A DNA stretch of 64,000 nt, taken from Cordilura impudica. Lineage: Eukaryota > Arthropoda > Insecta > Diptera > Scathophagidae. Below, piece after piece: positions 1 through 13,533 of the stretch. The stretch lies in assembly GCA_963682025.1 (NCBI GenBank), contig OY821517.1, forward strand, positions 100,326,107 to 100,390,106, written 5' to 3'. The number at the start of each line of letters is the position of its first letter. Within the stretch, counting starts at the first letter, position 1. The translations under genes and the position numbers were made by a program. A model generated the notes under the pieces. It had not been told where the DNA came from. It was given only the letters and a program-made list of their open reading frames with translations, and ran no database searches.

Positions 1-521
1 TTGTTGCTTCTTACATGCTTTTATTTTTTGTTTTTATTATTTTCTTTTTTTTAATGTTAAGTAAATATTAAGAAGAGATTTTTGTTCGGTTAGAAAAACA
101 CTTGTAATAGAGATTGGTAATTAAGAGACACGTTTTGCATATATTATCAGCAAAGAAAACATACTTGGCCATGTACACAATTTAAATGGAAGCGTGAGAG
201 TTTTATGAAAAACTTTACAAATGAAATGTACAATTTAGCGTAAAATTATTTAAATTATAAGTTATGAATGTGCTAAAATTTTTTTTATTGTATTCCTAGT
301 TCATATCTCACCCACTGAGTTAAAGGAATTGATTACCTTTCCCATATTTACGATCTGTTCTGATATTCGTAGAAAGGTATATTTTGATTTGCAGCAAATG
401 TAAAAATAACAAAATTCTATCTTCAGTAAAAAAAAATTAGCACTAATGCATCAAGCTTAAGCCATATATTTTAAAATACTTTAAATATGACAAATTTTCA
501 TTACGTTCATAAATAAGTTCA

Positions 522-870
522 TTATGGTTTGTTTGTTTATAGGAGATAATCTCCGTAATTACTGAAATGATCTTCCTGAAATTTTCTTACTGCGGATATG
601 TGTACAATTTTTTTTATTTTTTAGTGGGCGTGGCATTTCCCATACAAAGTAAATTTTTAATATCATATATATTGAATACTATGATAGGGAGAGCTATGCA
701 AATTTTTCTTAGGTCATCGTGAGTAGTCAGACAAAAAATGGGCGGGATCGGATAAATGGGCGTGGCACCCCACAAGAACTAAATACTAAATCTCATATAT
801 CTGGAGTACTGTAATAGTGAAACCCTTGGGACTTTGCGTGAGCCTTTTATTACAATGCGGGGGAGGGGAT
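522..870 (+). mobile_element. Helitron fragment (same family as 18941-20658)
   Basis: Shares GGTTTGTTTGTTTATAGGAG, AATCTCCGTAAT, the GGGCGGGATCGGATAA/GGGCGTGGCAC motif pair and the G-rich ending near 858-870 with the complete Helitron at 18941. Both termini are lost. No coding sequence. Confidence 0.7.
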
Positions 871-1837
871 AGCAAAAATTTATAAGCAAAAATGTTTTGT
901 GTTCCAATGTAACTATATTCCAAATATTTCCACAATGCACAGAGGCGCCATTTGAGTTGCAAAAATCATAATTTTGGGACCAAATAAGTTAAAAGGCATA
1001 TGATAGACAAATTTTCCAACCTATAAAATAACCCCCGTATTCATAATGAAAAGTTAGCTGCTGCTTACATGTCGCACTCAACGAGGTTCTTACTAGTCAA
1101 CCGATTAGCCTTAGTCTATAGTTAGCACATAGTTTATCCATAATAAATTTTTTGTTGCCATCTAATAGCTTTAAAAACAACTCTGAAATTTGTAATGCCA
1201 CCATATTTTTTGCATTAATGCCACCTCATATAGTGAAAATCAATTCTGTTTAGATATCAATTTATATGATTTCACTCCTTCATTTTATAAAATTAATATT
1301 TACAAGTGTTAAGTTTACGACAAAATTATTTTAATTTTAAAATTATGTAAAAAAAAAGTGTTTAAAATATCCGCAAAGAAAAAAATATTTATTTGAACTT
1401 AAAAATAATTTATATTGAGTTTGAAATTGTTCAGGCTCAAGATCAAATGTTTTTACTTTAAATAAAGCAAAAGCATTAGCACATTTGTTTCAAAAATTGA
1501 TCTATATTCTGCATGACAGGTTATACAGCTGTTTCGGGAGGAGTCACCAACCCTCATCAGTAACCAAAAGCAGTAGATAGTTTGTTTGGTAAAAAGTTAA
1601 ATTCATATATATATTCTGAAAACAACCAAATGAGAATTCAAGCAGAAGTTATACTACTTAAGCCTCTTCCAATATAACAAACTAAAATATAGAACAACAT
1701 TGAAACAAATATGATTGTATACGAGTACACATTGCATACTACAATATACATGTTTGTTTTTGTCTTGAAGAAACAAGAAAAACAATTTGTTTTTGCAAAA
1801 CTTACATTTAGCGTTAACGGCGTGCCCTCCGTATTTT

Positions 1838-2161
1838 TAATTTTATTATTTTTTATAAAAATAAAAAATCTTATTTTCGATCTTTATCAATTTAATGATT
1901 GAGTTTGAAATTGTTCAGGCTCAAGATCAAATGTTTTTACTTTAAATAAAGCAAAAGCAATAGCACATTTGTTTCAAAAATTGATCTATAACCTGTCATG
2001 CAGAATATAGATCAATTTTTGAAACAAATGTGCTAATGCTTTTGCTTTATTTGAAGTAAAAACATTTGATCTTGAGCCTGAACAATTTCAAACTCAATCA
2101 TTAGATTGATAAAGATCGAAAATAAGATTTTTTATTTTTATAAAAAATAATAAAATTAATA
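1838..2161. repeat. Large near-perfect inverted repeat (about 150-bp arms)
   Basis: The arm running from TTTTATTATT near 1840 to GATCTATA at about 1989 is repeated in reverse complement from about 2003 to 2161, with a centre of about 15 bp. The arms carry the same text (for example TTCAGGCTCAAGATCAAATG and its complement). A third, direct-orientation copy of part of the arm lies at 1418-1505. No transposase is visible. It can extrude as a cruciform or be a foldback element. Confidence 0.85.
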
Positions 2162-2634
2162 ATTTATATATTTTGTTTTGCTTAGTTTGACACACATCAG
2201 CTGTTTTAACATACTTAGTCAGTGTTTGAAAGATTGTTGATCTGAGTTTAGCAAACGCAGCAGCAAGTGCATTATAAATAATACTCATGCTAGATACTGC
2301 ATAACTTTTCATTATGAATACGGCCGTAAGTGTTTTAAAAAGATGCTACGCCTTGTTAACGGCATGAAAAAATCATGTTTATGTTTCAATGGTGCATCAA
2401 GCTAATTAAAGACAATTTATTCAAATTGCCATCAAATTTCATGACCTAGTGTTTCTTGGCACAAAAGTGGTCTGGAGCATTTGCTATTTCTTGGTGAGTT
2501 TTTATTCGATTTTGAGATTATATAGATAAATAACTGTAATCGATTCACATAGTAACTTGTCGTAAAAATTAAACTGCAAAACAAAATTTTCCTAAAATCA
2601 GAAAAAAAGTCACATTTTCTCCATTACTACATAT

Positions 2635-3704
2635 AGTAAAAAGTAGGGCCAACTGTTAGAAAAATTGTGTCAAAATTGCCTGATATTTCATTAATTAGAA
2701 AAAAAGTTACCGTTAAAAAAATTATGCTGCTTTTAAAGTTTAAGAAAAAATGGATTGCAAACAGTTTTGTCTTTTGATTAAACATTGTTTTTTGGTGGGA
2801 AAAAATATAGTCCAAGCCAAAGAATGGATTGATAAGCATTATGGGGAATCTTCACTGTCATATTCAATGGTTAAAACGGGGTATTCCGAATTTAAACGTG
2901 GTACGACCACAAACGAAGGCAGTTAGCGAAGAAAACGTAGGAAAAGTGCATCAGGTTGTATTGGATGATCGAGAAATTAAAGTGGGTGAGGTTGCTGGCA
3001 TCATAAAGATTTCAACAGAGTGAGTTCGGCATATATTACGTGATCATTGAAATACGAAAAAGCTTTCTACTCGATGGGTCCGCGATTTTTAACAGCTGAA
3101 CATAAACTGAAACGTGATTTAAAGAATGCCTCGATTTATAACAATGCGTGAGTCGTGGATTCATTATTATACACCGGAGTCCAATAGACGGTCTGCGGAG
3201 TGGTTACAAAAGTGCGAAAGCCAACCAAAGCGGCCAAAGACTCAGTAATCGGCTGCAAAGGTGTTTTTTGATATGCACGTGGCATAATATTTATTGATTA
3301 CTTGAAGAAGGGAAAAACAATAACTGCCAATTACTATGTTGAATGAAGAAGTTAAGAAAAAACGACCCCACTTAAATAAGAAAAAATCTTGTACCATCAT
3401 GAAAAATTTATGTCTTTACATTACGAATTGTTTCTCCACCCCCTGTATTCTCCATATCTGGTTGGGGGATTATTATTTGTTCCCAAACTGGAAAAGATGT
3501 CTACAGGGAAATAGAGTTTCCACAAATGAAGAAGAAATAACAGAGGCGGAAGCTTATTTTGAGGGATTTGACAAATCGTATTTTTTTAGGGGGTATCAAG
3601 ATATTAGAGGATCATTGGAAGAAGTGCATTTCACTGATCGGAGATTACATTAAAGAACAAAATTTATTTCAAATCCAAAAAACTGGTATTTCATTGTTAG
3701 GCCA
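2635..3704 (+). pseudogene. Mariner (irritans-type) transposase relic 1
   Basis: DDE-family transposon relic. Reading across frames gives a transposase resembling the irritans group (Himar-like): CFLVGKN near the N-terminus, a VLDDREIKVGEVAGIIKIS helix-turn-helix segment (2960-3017), a degraded WVRDFLTAEH region, KGKTITANYYV, RPHLNKKK, and EITEAEAYFEGFDKSYF near the end (3538-3590). Frameshifts and stops break the frame throughout. The 3' end TTGTTAGGCCA matches that of the inverted copy at 13534. Confidence 0.85.
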
Positions 3705-4987
3705 CAGTGTTTTCACTCACACACTTGAAATTTTCAATCGATTTCCGGCGCGACTTTTCTTTATCCGATTGTCCCCAAACTTCAAATTTATTAGTTTTAT
3801 GTAAAAAGGAAACAAACTGTACCCGACACTCCCCAAAATCGCAATTTTTAAGGACCACTCTAGTGTAGCCGTGCATTATTGTAATGAGAGAATACTTGTT
3901 TTTATGAGAAATGAGGACGATCAAATGTTGTTGAAATCATCAAATAACTTGGAACGTATTCCTCATAAATAGTGTTTAATTTTTCAAGGTAATCAACGAT
4001 AAAATATGTAAAACGCCACGAAAAAACCACTGATTTGACTATGTTGTGAATTCTAGTGTAGTTCTGTCACAGTTATCAGACAACTGAAAACTCGTTCATA
4101 TGATTTGGTATGCATCAGCACAAATATAGTGCCCATTTATCTCATCAATCTCACGCACTTTATAATTTCCAATCGATATTTTTCGTTGTAGAAACAAATT
4201 CTTGTTCCGTAGCAGTTAAAAAATGTCTTGGAAATTGTTACTTATTTCAAATGACCTTAATTTGTATATTGACAAATATTTTATTTATTTTTAACAAAAA
4301 CGTAGTAAATCACGATTATTCTATTTATTTGCAAAACTTGTAAATTTATCAAAATCATTTATTAGTTACATACAACACAATTTTTACAATTGGTATTACG
4401 ACAAAAATGCCATTTAACAATTTAGTAAATATCAATTTGACAACGATTGATTGAGTTTAAATATCGCCAATAAAACGAACTAATCATGGGGTTGTAAAAA
4501 AAAACTGCTGCTATAAATTGCAAACTTCTATTTATACGTGAAAACTAGTACATACAACTACAAAGACATGTGACTAACTGTATAGTTGTACGTTCATACA
4601 TACCGAAATCAACGAAATAAATATGTTTGCAATTTAATTTGCAGACAGAATAAAAATGAATGTTTAACTAACTGATATCAAGTGTCCCTTATTGCCAACT
4701 CAATATAGAATGGAAGAATACGGTGAGAATGTACTTACTGAGACGCCAATTCAGGGACAATTGGCAATTTGTTAAAAAAAAGAAGAACATTTTAAATTTT
4801 TATTCTAATTGTGTACCCATGACCATCATTATAAGAATAACCACCATTATCACCATTACTTCACTATGGGCCATATCTTCCTGCTTATTAATAGATAAGA
4901 GTTTTTCGAATATGGTATTTTGCCAATATAGGTTTTATGTTGTTGTTTCGGTTAACCGATTTACAAAAACATTCACTATTGCTTTCA
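3705..4987. other. No recognisable gene
   Basis: AT-rich, with no coherent protein similarity on either strand. Open frames here are short and of random composition. Confidence 0.5.
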
Positions 4988-5353
4988 TCTGTAATATTAA
5001 TAGGCTAGGCGATTTCTTGTTACCGATGTTTTGTTCTACCGTTTTATCCCGATTTGACCAGGCGTATATTATTTGAAAGATATTTTTGTTTTAGCTGTTC
5101 ACCAAATTTATAGATTTTTTAATTTTTTCCTTCATTTTGAGTAAATTGCATTCAAAGTTGCTACTAACACATACATAAAATTATACATATGCTATGTGTG
5201 TGTTTCTTAAATTTGTTAATGTGTTTATTAATGAGTTTGTTATCTTCATTCACAATAATAATAAACCAAAAAAGTGTTGGTTTGTGAATTGGCTAAAGTG
5301 AGAAATAAAGTTGCTTAGAAATTGAACTCGAATTTCGAGCGCTGGAATCTACT
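4988..5353 (+). mobile_element. Small non-autonomous Helitron (Hel-A) copy A
   Basis: Begins A|TCTGTAATATTAATAGGCTA and ends with the hairpin CTCGAATTTCGAG followed by GCGCTGGAATCT. The terminal CTAG has decayed. It matches seven other copies in this window over about 365 bp. No coding capacity. Confidence 0.75.
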
Positions 5354-5879
5354 CTGTATACAGATTTCCAAGTGACACAGTCGGTTAATGATGTTTTTCC
5401 ACGCGGTTAACCGTATACCGGTTTACAAAATAATATAAATTTTCGAATAACCGATAAATGGGTTTCAGAATTTTTTTTTTTTTTGTAGAGAGATGATGAG
5501 AGATTCGAGATAGAGATGCCATTAAGATCAGCTGATTATTATTAATATTCCTAATTTTTAATAGTCTTCTGTAAGGGGCCTCAACCATATCTATATATCA
5601 ATCGTAATTTTAAAATATCGGTCATATTTAAATCTATAGCTCTAACCTACTATAAACGAGTACTCTATTATAATTACCTGGCCTTGAATGTAGATGGTGT
5701 GAATGGAGTTAAAAGTCAATACATTTTTGTACATACAGGCTGATCAACTCTTGCAATTTTGGCAAAATTTATAAACCAAATACATCAATATTAAACAATA
5801 GTGTCTGCAAAAGAAAACCTATAATGAAAATATATCGGATATAACCGAGGTATATGTGAACTCTACACCTTTTTTTTAT

Positions 5880-6005
5880 CAATATAGGAGTAACAAATAT
5901 ATAATCGGTGTAGACCGACTACACGATACCCATTACCATGCATTTCAAGAGAGGATCATGTATCCAACTTTGCTGAGATCATAATTGGATATAGAAAATA
6001 AACAT
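5880..6005 (+). mobile_element. Hairpin-ended 0.8-kb repeat, 5' fragment
   Basis: Contains AATCGGTGTAGACCGACTAC (a decayed form of the family palindrome), CGATACCCATTACCATGCAT and TGGATATAGAAAATAA as in full copies. Truncated after about 125 bp. Confidence 0.6.
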
Positions 6006-6229
6006 CAGCCAAAATTAAGTGGTATACGAGTGCGGTCCCAGAACAACCCAACCCTACGTATAGATGGCGGCAGTAGTTTGAACAAAATTACTTTGGAGAA
6101 AAGTGCCAAACTTATAAAAAAAACTTGTATGCCCTGCCGCGCTTCGCTACCACTGATCAATTTTGCCGACGAAGTTTGTATTGTACAATTAAAATATCTT
6201 ATTTTATTTATATTACATATTTTTTTTTT

Positions 6230-7490
6230 TATATCAATACTCGTTGAGTATTTTTTGTTTTTCCATTCAGCGCAACAATTTTTTGGGTGCTTACTCTGGA
6301 GCCAGGTATATAGCTGCCCATGAGAAGAACATGAACTTCCCACATTAAATCTGGCAACACCTAACTACTGTCCTTGAATTTAGAATATCATTTGACAATT
6401 TGTCATTTTGGCGATTTTTGATTTTAGCGATTTTGCCCATTTTTGATTTTGAAGATTTTTGTTTTTGGCGATTTTTTTTCGCGATTTCGGCTTTGGGATT
6501 TGTTTATTTTGGCAATTTTTGAGGTGGGCAATTTTTAATTTTGGCGATGTTTGAATTTGGCGATACCGCCCATATTTTCTTCGACTACTCACATTGATAA
6601 TGAATGTACTGTCAAAAGTTTCAAGACTGTCGCTTTCGTAGTACGTCATATTTTTTGTATGTGCCACGCCCATTAATCCCATTTCGCCCAATTTTTATCG
6701 GACCACTCACATTAATATCTGATGAACTCGTGCAAAGTGTCGAGGCTTTCCCTTTTATAGTACACGAGCTATATGATATATATTTACTTTGTATGGGCGG
6801 TGTTCGACTATCACAACGCTCTCACTTTTATAGTACTTCAGATATATGACATTTAATAATTACTTTGTATGGGGAATGCTTCGCCCATTGGTGTGATCTT
6901 GCCAATTTTTTGTCCGACTACTTATATTAACATTTGATGGGATCGTGCAAAGTGTCAAGGCTTTCCTTTTCATAGTACACCAGTTATATGCTATTATATA
7001 TTTTCTTTGTACGGGCAATGCCATGCCTACTGCTCCGTGGAATAACATATGAATAACATATTGGCTCAAGTAAAGTCCTAAGGCTCTCACTGTTACTTTA
7101 CTTTAGATATATGACATTTTATATTTACTTTGTATGGGAGGTGCGCATTGGTCCGATACCGCCCATTTTATGTCCGACTACTCTCATTAATAATAGATGA
7201 CTTCAGCAAAGCTGTTTCTGTCATAGTATTCGAGATATATAATAATGAATTATTCCTTCGTATGGGAGGTGCCAAGCACATTTATCCGATCCCGCCCATT
7301 TTCGGCATGGCTACTAACATAAATAGTAGGTGACATCACACAAATTTGCAAAACTTTTCTGTCGTATTACTCAATATATTTGATAATAAAAGTTCACTTT
7401 CTTCATAAAAAAATTATAGCCTATATTCCATCCTTAAGGATTGGAACCAACATTTTCAGAATCATATGAGTAATTACGGAGATTTCTTTT
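6230..7490 (-). mobile_element. Helitron copy, inverted (same family as 18941-20658)
   Basis: Reverse complement of the 18941-20658 family. It has repeated blocks with TTTTTGTCCGACTAC and GCCCATT, and an ATTTTGGCGATTTTTG-rich part (6400-6560) matching 19985-20075. The stretch near 6300-6390 matches the complement of 20090-20170. Termini are unclear and there is no helicase ORF. Confidence 0.7.
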
Positions 7491-7599
7491 GCAAGGCCTT
7501 TATTTTGAGCCATCAAAATTAAATGATCTCAGTGAATTTGTAAAGATGGAAAAAATTGGTCATCAACCAATAATAAAGCAGAGCTAGATCCCACTCTGG

Positions 7600-8400
7600 G
7601 GTGTCTGCTCCTTCGTTTACGACTAAAAAAAATTGAGTGGCAGGATATCAACGAGGCCTTACGATCTGCCAGGACGGACCGTAGTGGTCAACCAATTGAG
7701 ATGGCCAGAAATAGTTAAGAAAATCCACAAAATGGCTGAAGGTGCGTGAGCTAGCTGAAATGATAGGTATTTAAAAAAGTGCTATACATCGCATACTGAT
7801 CGAAAATTTGGAGACGAGAAAGCTGTCCACAAGATGGGTGCCGCGTTTGCTAGGAATAGAACAAAACTAACGTTGTGAAGATTTTTGAATGGGATGTTTG
7901 GCGATGTTTCACCGCAATAAAGCCGAGTTTTTGTGTCTATGGGTCCATCAATGCACACCTGAGACGAAAGGCCAGTTAAAACAGTTACCGGAAATGGGAG
8001 AATCGTGTCCATATGCAGGCATGGTTATGAGATCTGTTTTTTGGAATGAGTGTAAAATTAAGGGAAAACCCGCATTTGGTGAAAAAGAATATGCTGTTGT
8101 GTTTTAACACTGCGCCAGTTCCCACATGCACTATTGCGACGGCTAAAATCCAAGAATTGAAGATCAAATTGGTACATGACACACCTTAATTGCCTCATTT
8201 AAATCCCTTGGATTATTTTCTATTTCCAGACTTGAAAAAATGGCTCCGTGGTAAAGATATCCCAACAATGAACTGGTAGAGTTTGCCGGTGATGGCTATT
8301 TTAAGGAGCTATATAATTCTTACATAAATAGGGTAACGATGATTTGGAATATCGCTGGGAAAAGTGCATAGAGCTAAAAGGGGATTATGTTATGAGAGAA
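7600..8400 (+). pseudogene. Mariner transposase relic 2
   Basis: Degraded transposase. Readable pieces are a helix-turn-helix segment near 7690-7800, RKLSTRWVPRLLGIEQN (7817-7870), MGPSMHT/ETKGQLKQ (near the first catalytic Asp region), and a C-terminal YRWEKCIELKGDYV ending near 8392. Many stops. It differs from the irritans-type copies at 2635 and 13534, so it is a separate lineage. Confidence 0.8.
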
Positions 8401-8689
8401 AAAGAATATTTTTTCCCAAATTTGTTTGTTTTCTTTGTCAGCTGTTCTGGGACCACTCTAGTAGTTTTTAATTTGCGGCATGCAGATGTAAAAAAGTTCA
8501 TGTCTGAACTTACTTTTATATTGGGAGTAGGTCAAATAATGGACCCATATATAAATTTAATTTTAAAAATACATACGGAATATTTTTGTTTTTTGATAGA
8601 ATCAGCTTTATATGGAGACTATAACTAAAAATGTTCTTACAGGGTTTAATTTAAGATAGCTTATTAGTGGGTAATAGACACCCATACAT

Positions 8690-8860
8690 CAAATATTACC
8701 TTTATAGTTTTGATAATCTTGCGACAATTTTAGTCAGTCTAAAGTTTGATTACATGGACACACAGACAGACAGATAGACAGACGGACAGGCTGATAGACG
8801 CACAGGTGGACATTGCTAAATCGACTCAGAAAATAATATTACTGTGTCCAACTGAAAAAG
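8690..8860 (+). mobile_element. Hairpin-ended 0.8-kb repeat, 3' fragment
   Basis: Carries AGTTTGATTACATGGACACA followed by a degenerate (GACR)n tract and ATTGCTAAATCGACTCAG, the 3' third of the family. Confidence 0.6.
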
Positions 8861-8929
8861 TAATTTTAATCGATTTGAGCAAATAATTTTTTTAAGTTGG
8901 TAACACTCTTTTTGACATCATTAATTCAT

Positions 8930-9620
8930 TCGTTACTACAAAACGTTTTAGTAAACATCTAAAAGTGAATTGTCTGATTTTGTTGTCAAAGAAGTTCCAC
9001 TGAAATTTATGATATTGCAAACGGCCCTCGGTGACCGGGCTATATCAAAATTTATCTAAAAGTAGTACAGACAGTTCCAAGAAGGCATACAAAGCTATGA
9101 AGACAAAGCGCTTCCGAGCAGGAAATTACAAAAATCTCTTAAAATTATATAGACTGATCCTTTTGGAATGTTAACAATATCTTGCAATATTAAGACATAT
9201 TATGCGCAATAAGACTTGGATCTATGCCTGCGACTCTGAAACAACTGGCTGATATTAAGATCATACATCAACTCTCGTTTGCTTTCAAAAATACTCAATT
9301 TTTTCAAAAAAGAGCGTTGAATTAATTATCTCTGAGACATCTTTAACTACCAGAACAAAATGAAAAGCTTACAGGTCCGAAACAACTAACCAATCACGCA
9401 ACTATCGTGCAATAGGTGAAGCAAACCGGAAATATAACATCAAAGTTATTGGATGATTTTAATAACATATTGCAGGATAATGCACTGGCATACACTTGTT
9501 TCATTCCCATACATGATTTGGGCAATTTTGTGCTTCCTCATACACCGAGTTCACCAGGTTGAGCCCATTCAGATTTTTTCTGTAGAAAATTATTTTGCTT
9601 AAGCGAGAAGAAAACACTGA
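8930..9620 (+). pseudogene. Mariner/Tc1 superfamily relic 3, heavily decayed
   Basis: Pieces resembling a mariner transposase: TWIYACDSETTG near 9212-9245 (first Asp region, DETWIYAYD in relatives) and DNALAYTCF (9478-9504) with HTPSSPG and AHSDFFL following, equivalent to DNAPAHT and PYSPDLAPSDFFL. Stops and frameshifts are numerous. Boundaries are not defined. Confidence 0.6.
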
Positions 9621-9639
9621 CCCCATACGACAATAATTA

Positions 9640-10296
9640 TTCTGTTGGCGAATTACTACTCGAATAAGACCAGCAGCTTTATATACAAATCTGTAAAAAT
9701 TTTCTCTTCAGGTTTTTTATAATTTTAATGAAAATTTTTTTTCACGACTTGTTAAAAATTTATACTTTTTGAAGTTATCATTTTTAAAGAATTACATTCA
9801 TTCAAACTATTGCAAGCAAAATTGTAATGACGGCGAACTACTACCTGAAAGAGATTACAAACTTTCAAACTTTCCACCAAAATCTCTAGATTGAGCAACC
9901 TACAAATCAAAAAATATCAGTCCTTTTCTATTCAAATCTACGGAAATATGCACTCTATGAATTTTTATTATTCAATTAACTAGTTTAAAAGCAGTTACTG
10001 CGTAACTTGAGTTATCTCTGTTTAATTCTATGATTTTTATGTTGTGGTCTTCGAGAAAGTTTAAGTGAGTTTTACGAGGGAATTTCTTTATTGCGGTTAA
10101 GAGGTCAATAAATCGATTATTATTTTTAATAATAAAAATAATAGTAAATTTTAATAATAAAAGTAATAATCGATTTAAATTATAAAAATAATAATCGATT
10201 TTCATTTTAAAAATAATAATCGATTTATTGATTAAGTAGTCTTTGTAGTATACACTCTTTTAAAACAATACATTACAGATTTAAGACTTATATTTT
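9640..10296. other. AT-rich spacer with ATAATCGATT repeats
   Basis: No gene or known element. From about 10110 to 10230 the motif AATAATCGATTT occurs four times, separated by A/T-rich runs. Confidence 0.6.
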
Positions 10297-13200
10297 TATA
10301 CCCTCCACTCCAGTGTGCAGAGGGTATATATAAGTTTGTCATTCCGTTTGTAATAATTAGAAAAAAAATTTTGGACCCCATAAAATATATATATTTGTGA
10401 TCCTTATAACAACCGGAGTTGATATAGCGATGTCCGTCTGTCCGTCTGTGGAAATCACGATGGCGGCATCAATCGGACAGCTAGGGTGCTCGCTGATATA
10501 AAAAACAATTCACTAACATCCTGAAAAGTTTGCTATTTAAATTCGTCCAAATCGATCGATTAGGGCCCGAGATTTGAATGAAGAACTAAAAAAAGTCTTG
10601 AAAAAATATAATTTTCTATGTTGTTCTTGTCACGATCACGCCCTCAATAGGATAGCTAAGGTGATCATTTTTAGTGAGAATGATTCTCCAAATTCATGGG
10701 AAGATTTCTATTTCAAAAATCATTAAAATCGGTGGAACAGGTCCAGCGAAATCTCTGAAAAAGTAAAAAAAAAATTAAAAATATGATGTTTCTATAGTGT
10801 TCTTGTTGTTATTCTAAATGTTATATTGTTGTCATAGCTGGACTTGTTGTTTTTGTGGTCGTTGTGGTAATAATATAATAAAAACTTACCCTTTGTACAT
10901 TTTTTTTATCAACTCTGGTAGAAAAATGTAAAAGTTTCCATTGTTTTGGCATCACTAAAAAAATTTACTAGATTATTTCTGTCATTGCCACGAGCCTGCC
11001 CGCAAAGTTTGGGTCACGGGAAAGGGGTTCAAATCGATCCAAAATTTTTTCGACAAGCAGACACTACGAGTTAATATAAAGGGAGTAAAAATTCACCAGC
11101 ATCTAAAGCAAATAATGCTAAAATATGTACCTAGTTGTTAATAAAAAAAAAAACAAAGTAAATTTAGCAAAAAAAATTTTTTATATATTGATTTATTTAA
11201 AGAGAAAAACACAAAAATAACATTTGATGTTGTATTTTTTGTGTGTAATATTTACATATACATACATACACATATTAAATAATACAAATAATATACATAT
11301 ATTCCATATATGTATATCCATAATAACTGCATGTTAGAAATAAATCGGTATATTATTTTATTTACATAAAATTCTGCAATATTTTGTTGTGGGGAAAATA
11401 CATTTCTTTTGCATTAACAGAGTGTCACTTCATTTTGCTCAGCGTGATTATGCCACAGTAGATGGCGCCAGAATTTTTGCTTGTTCTAATTAGCTTTGCA
11501 ATAGTTATTTCTATTTTAACATGAATGTCAATATTTTCAAATAGATATCAGACAGAACAATGTTAAGAGTATACACGGGCTGGTCTTTTATTTCATACGT
11601 TTTTTCATTATTCTTTTACAAATATGAACATAAGTTTGGCATATTAATTTTTTGTTGCCTTTACAAAATAGAGTTACCGAGTTCATCAATGAGTTTTTTT
11701 GCTTTCAAAACAGTTCTACATAGTTATATAGAATTATTATTTTGCTTTACCTACAACATATCTGATTGCGATTACATCTAATTTTTCAAAATTGTTTATA
11801 ATTACTAAAGCATTATTATTCACATAAATACAAAATTGCACTTTTAAAATTTTCCATTCAAATTTAAGAAAATATCAATTCTAAAAACTGGAATTAAAAA
11901 TTTCCAATTATAAATTACAATTAATTGAATTTCAGAAAATCATATCAAAACGTCGGAAATTATAATTTTAAAATTTAGAAGACATCAATTGCATCTTTAA
12001 TACATAAATTTTATTCGTTAAACACAAATTGAAATTCCAAAAAAAGACCAAATACCTATGTTTACATTTAAAAAATTTTTACATTTAAAAAAAATATTGA
12101 CATTCAGGAGAAATTAATAGCTTTTCAGTACCGCAATTCAGTAACTTCTTTTAACGATAGTCGAATCGTTAAAAAATAGAAAATAGCAAAATTATCAGTA
12201 AAATTTTTAAACGATATTCGCTATTGTTAAACTCAGCTGTTGTTGTTATCTAAACGACAAACATTTTTGAGTTGTTTATTCAATCGATAAAAACTTGAAT
12301 TTTTAGGTTGAAATGTCGTCATACATAAATAAAAATCATAAAATAGTGAAAAATTTTGCTTACATTAAAAAACTTTTTTATATAAATAAAAAAGTTAAAT
12401 AGCATATTCAATTCATTATTTCATTTTCAAATAAATAAACAGAAATATTAGTAAAAAAATAAAGATATTAAACATAAAGATAAAATCATCCTTTCAAACA
12501 CGAAATAATTTGTTTTTTTTTTTTTCTATTCTTTGTGTTTTTCGCTTATTTGGACAGAGATGCCACTCGTTTATAATTTAAATAAATAGAAAAATAGATT
12601 TGTCGACTGTCGTTTAGATGTATGTTCTTAGTGAATCACTTAATCCTTAGTGCAAACAACAATAGCTGTCGATATATTTTGCGATTGTCGGATCGTTGAA
12701 ATTTACAGAATCACACTACAGAAAACATTAATTTTAATTCAATGAATTTTAGAAAACGTCAAATGATATTTAAGAATTGCGAACATAAAAACTATTACAT
12801 AAATAAACGCAATTTGATGAGAATGTTATTTATATATAAATTGTCACAATTTTTTTTGGATGAAAATTTGAAGTTTTTCAGAAAATAAAGAGAACAAATT
12901 ATTTTATTTAAAATGTTTGGGACATTTGGTTTTTTTGCATTTGGCATCCCTAATTTGAATATTTATTATTATAAATTTATTCTCTATGTTTTCCAAATAT
13001 GGCAATATTTTAATAAAAAAAATTGAGAGAATTTTTTTGGTTATTATATTGTTACTCCATCCGACCTATATGGCCGCAATGAAGAAATATTTGGCCAGTT
13101 AAAAGAAACTATACAGCCATCGCCAATTAGCACGATTTAATGCATATAGCCACCCTACACAACCATTACCTTTGCAATGGAGGTTAGGGCGAGTTATTTA

Positions 13201-13492
13201 ATTAGCAAAAACTAAATTAAACGAGAAGTTATGTCATATAACCAGAAACACATGCATATAGCTATATAACCTAAATACATGCCGATCAGCAACCACGATG
13301 ATCAAGAAGCAAACACCGAAATAAATCCGAAATAATAGAAAAGACGAAAACCAACCCAAAGAATTTGCTGAAATAATTTGGTATTAAGTTTAACAAACTG
13401 TTTACTTTTTCATTTACATTTATTATCAAGACTCAAACTGAGGTGGAGGGTATTAAAGATTCGGCACAGCCGAATTTAACACTCTTACTTGT
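10297..13492 (-). mobile_element. 3.2-kb hairpin-ended non-coding element, copy L1
   Basis: On the minus strand it starts ACAAGTAAGAGTGTTAAATT, then a palindrome ATTCGGCTGTGCCGAAT, and ends in a stem of TATACCCTC and GAGGGTATA. A short GTCCGTCTGTCCGTCTG tract lies near 10430. No convincing ORF across 3.2 kb. A second full copy lies inverted at 58452-62070. The terminal layout is that of the 0.8-kb family though the sequence differs. Inferred to be a non-autonomous rolling-circle (Helentron-like) element. Confidence 0.75.
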
Positions 13493-13533
13493 TTAAAATT
13501 TAATTAGTTATTTTTTGTTGGAGTAAAACTCCG

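Noticed and set aside
1711..2312. Two open frames ending in the same IKIKNLIFDLYQ peptide.
   Set aside because: Duplicate reading of the palindrome arms at 1838-2161.
6005..6343. Overlapping 112-residue open frames on both strands at about 6.0-6.3 kb.
   Set aside because: No motif or similarity on either strand, and part overlaps the Helitron copy; not supported as a gene.
10110..10230. ATAATCGATT repeats considered as a replication origin or satellite.
   Set aside because: Only four imperfect copies in AT-rich DNA; no supporting structure.
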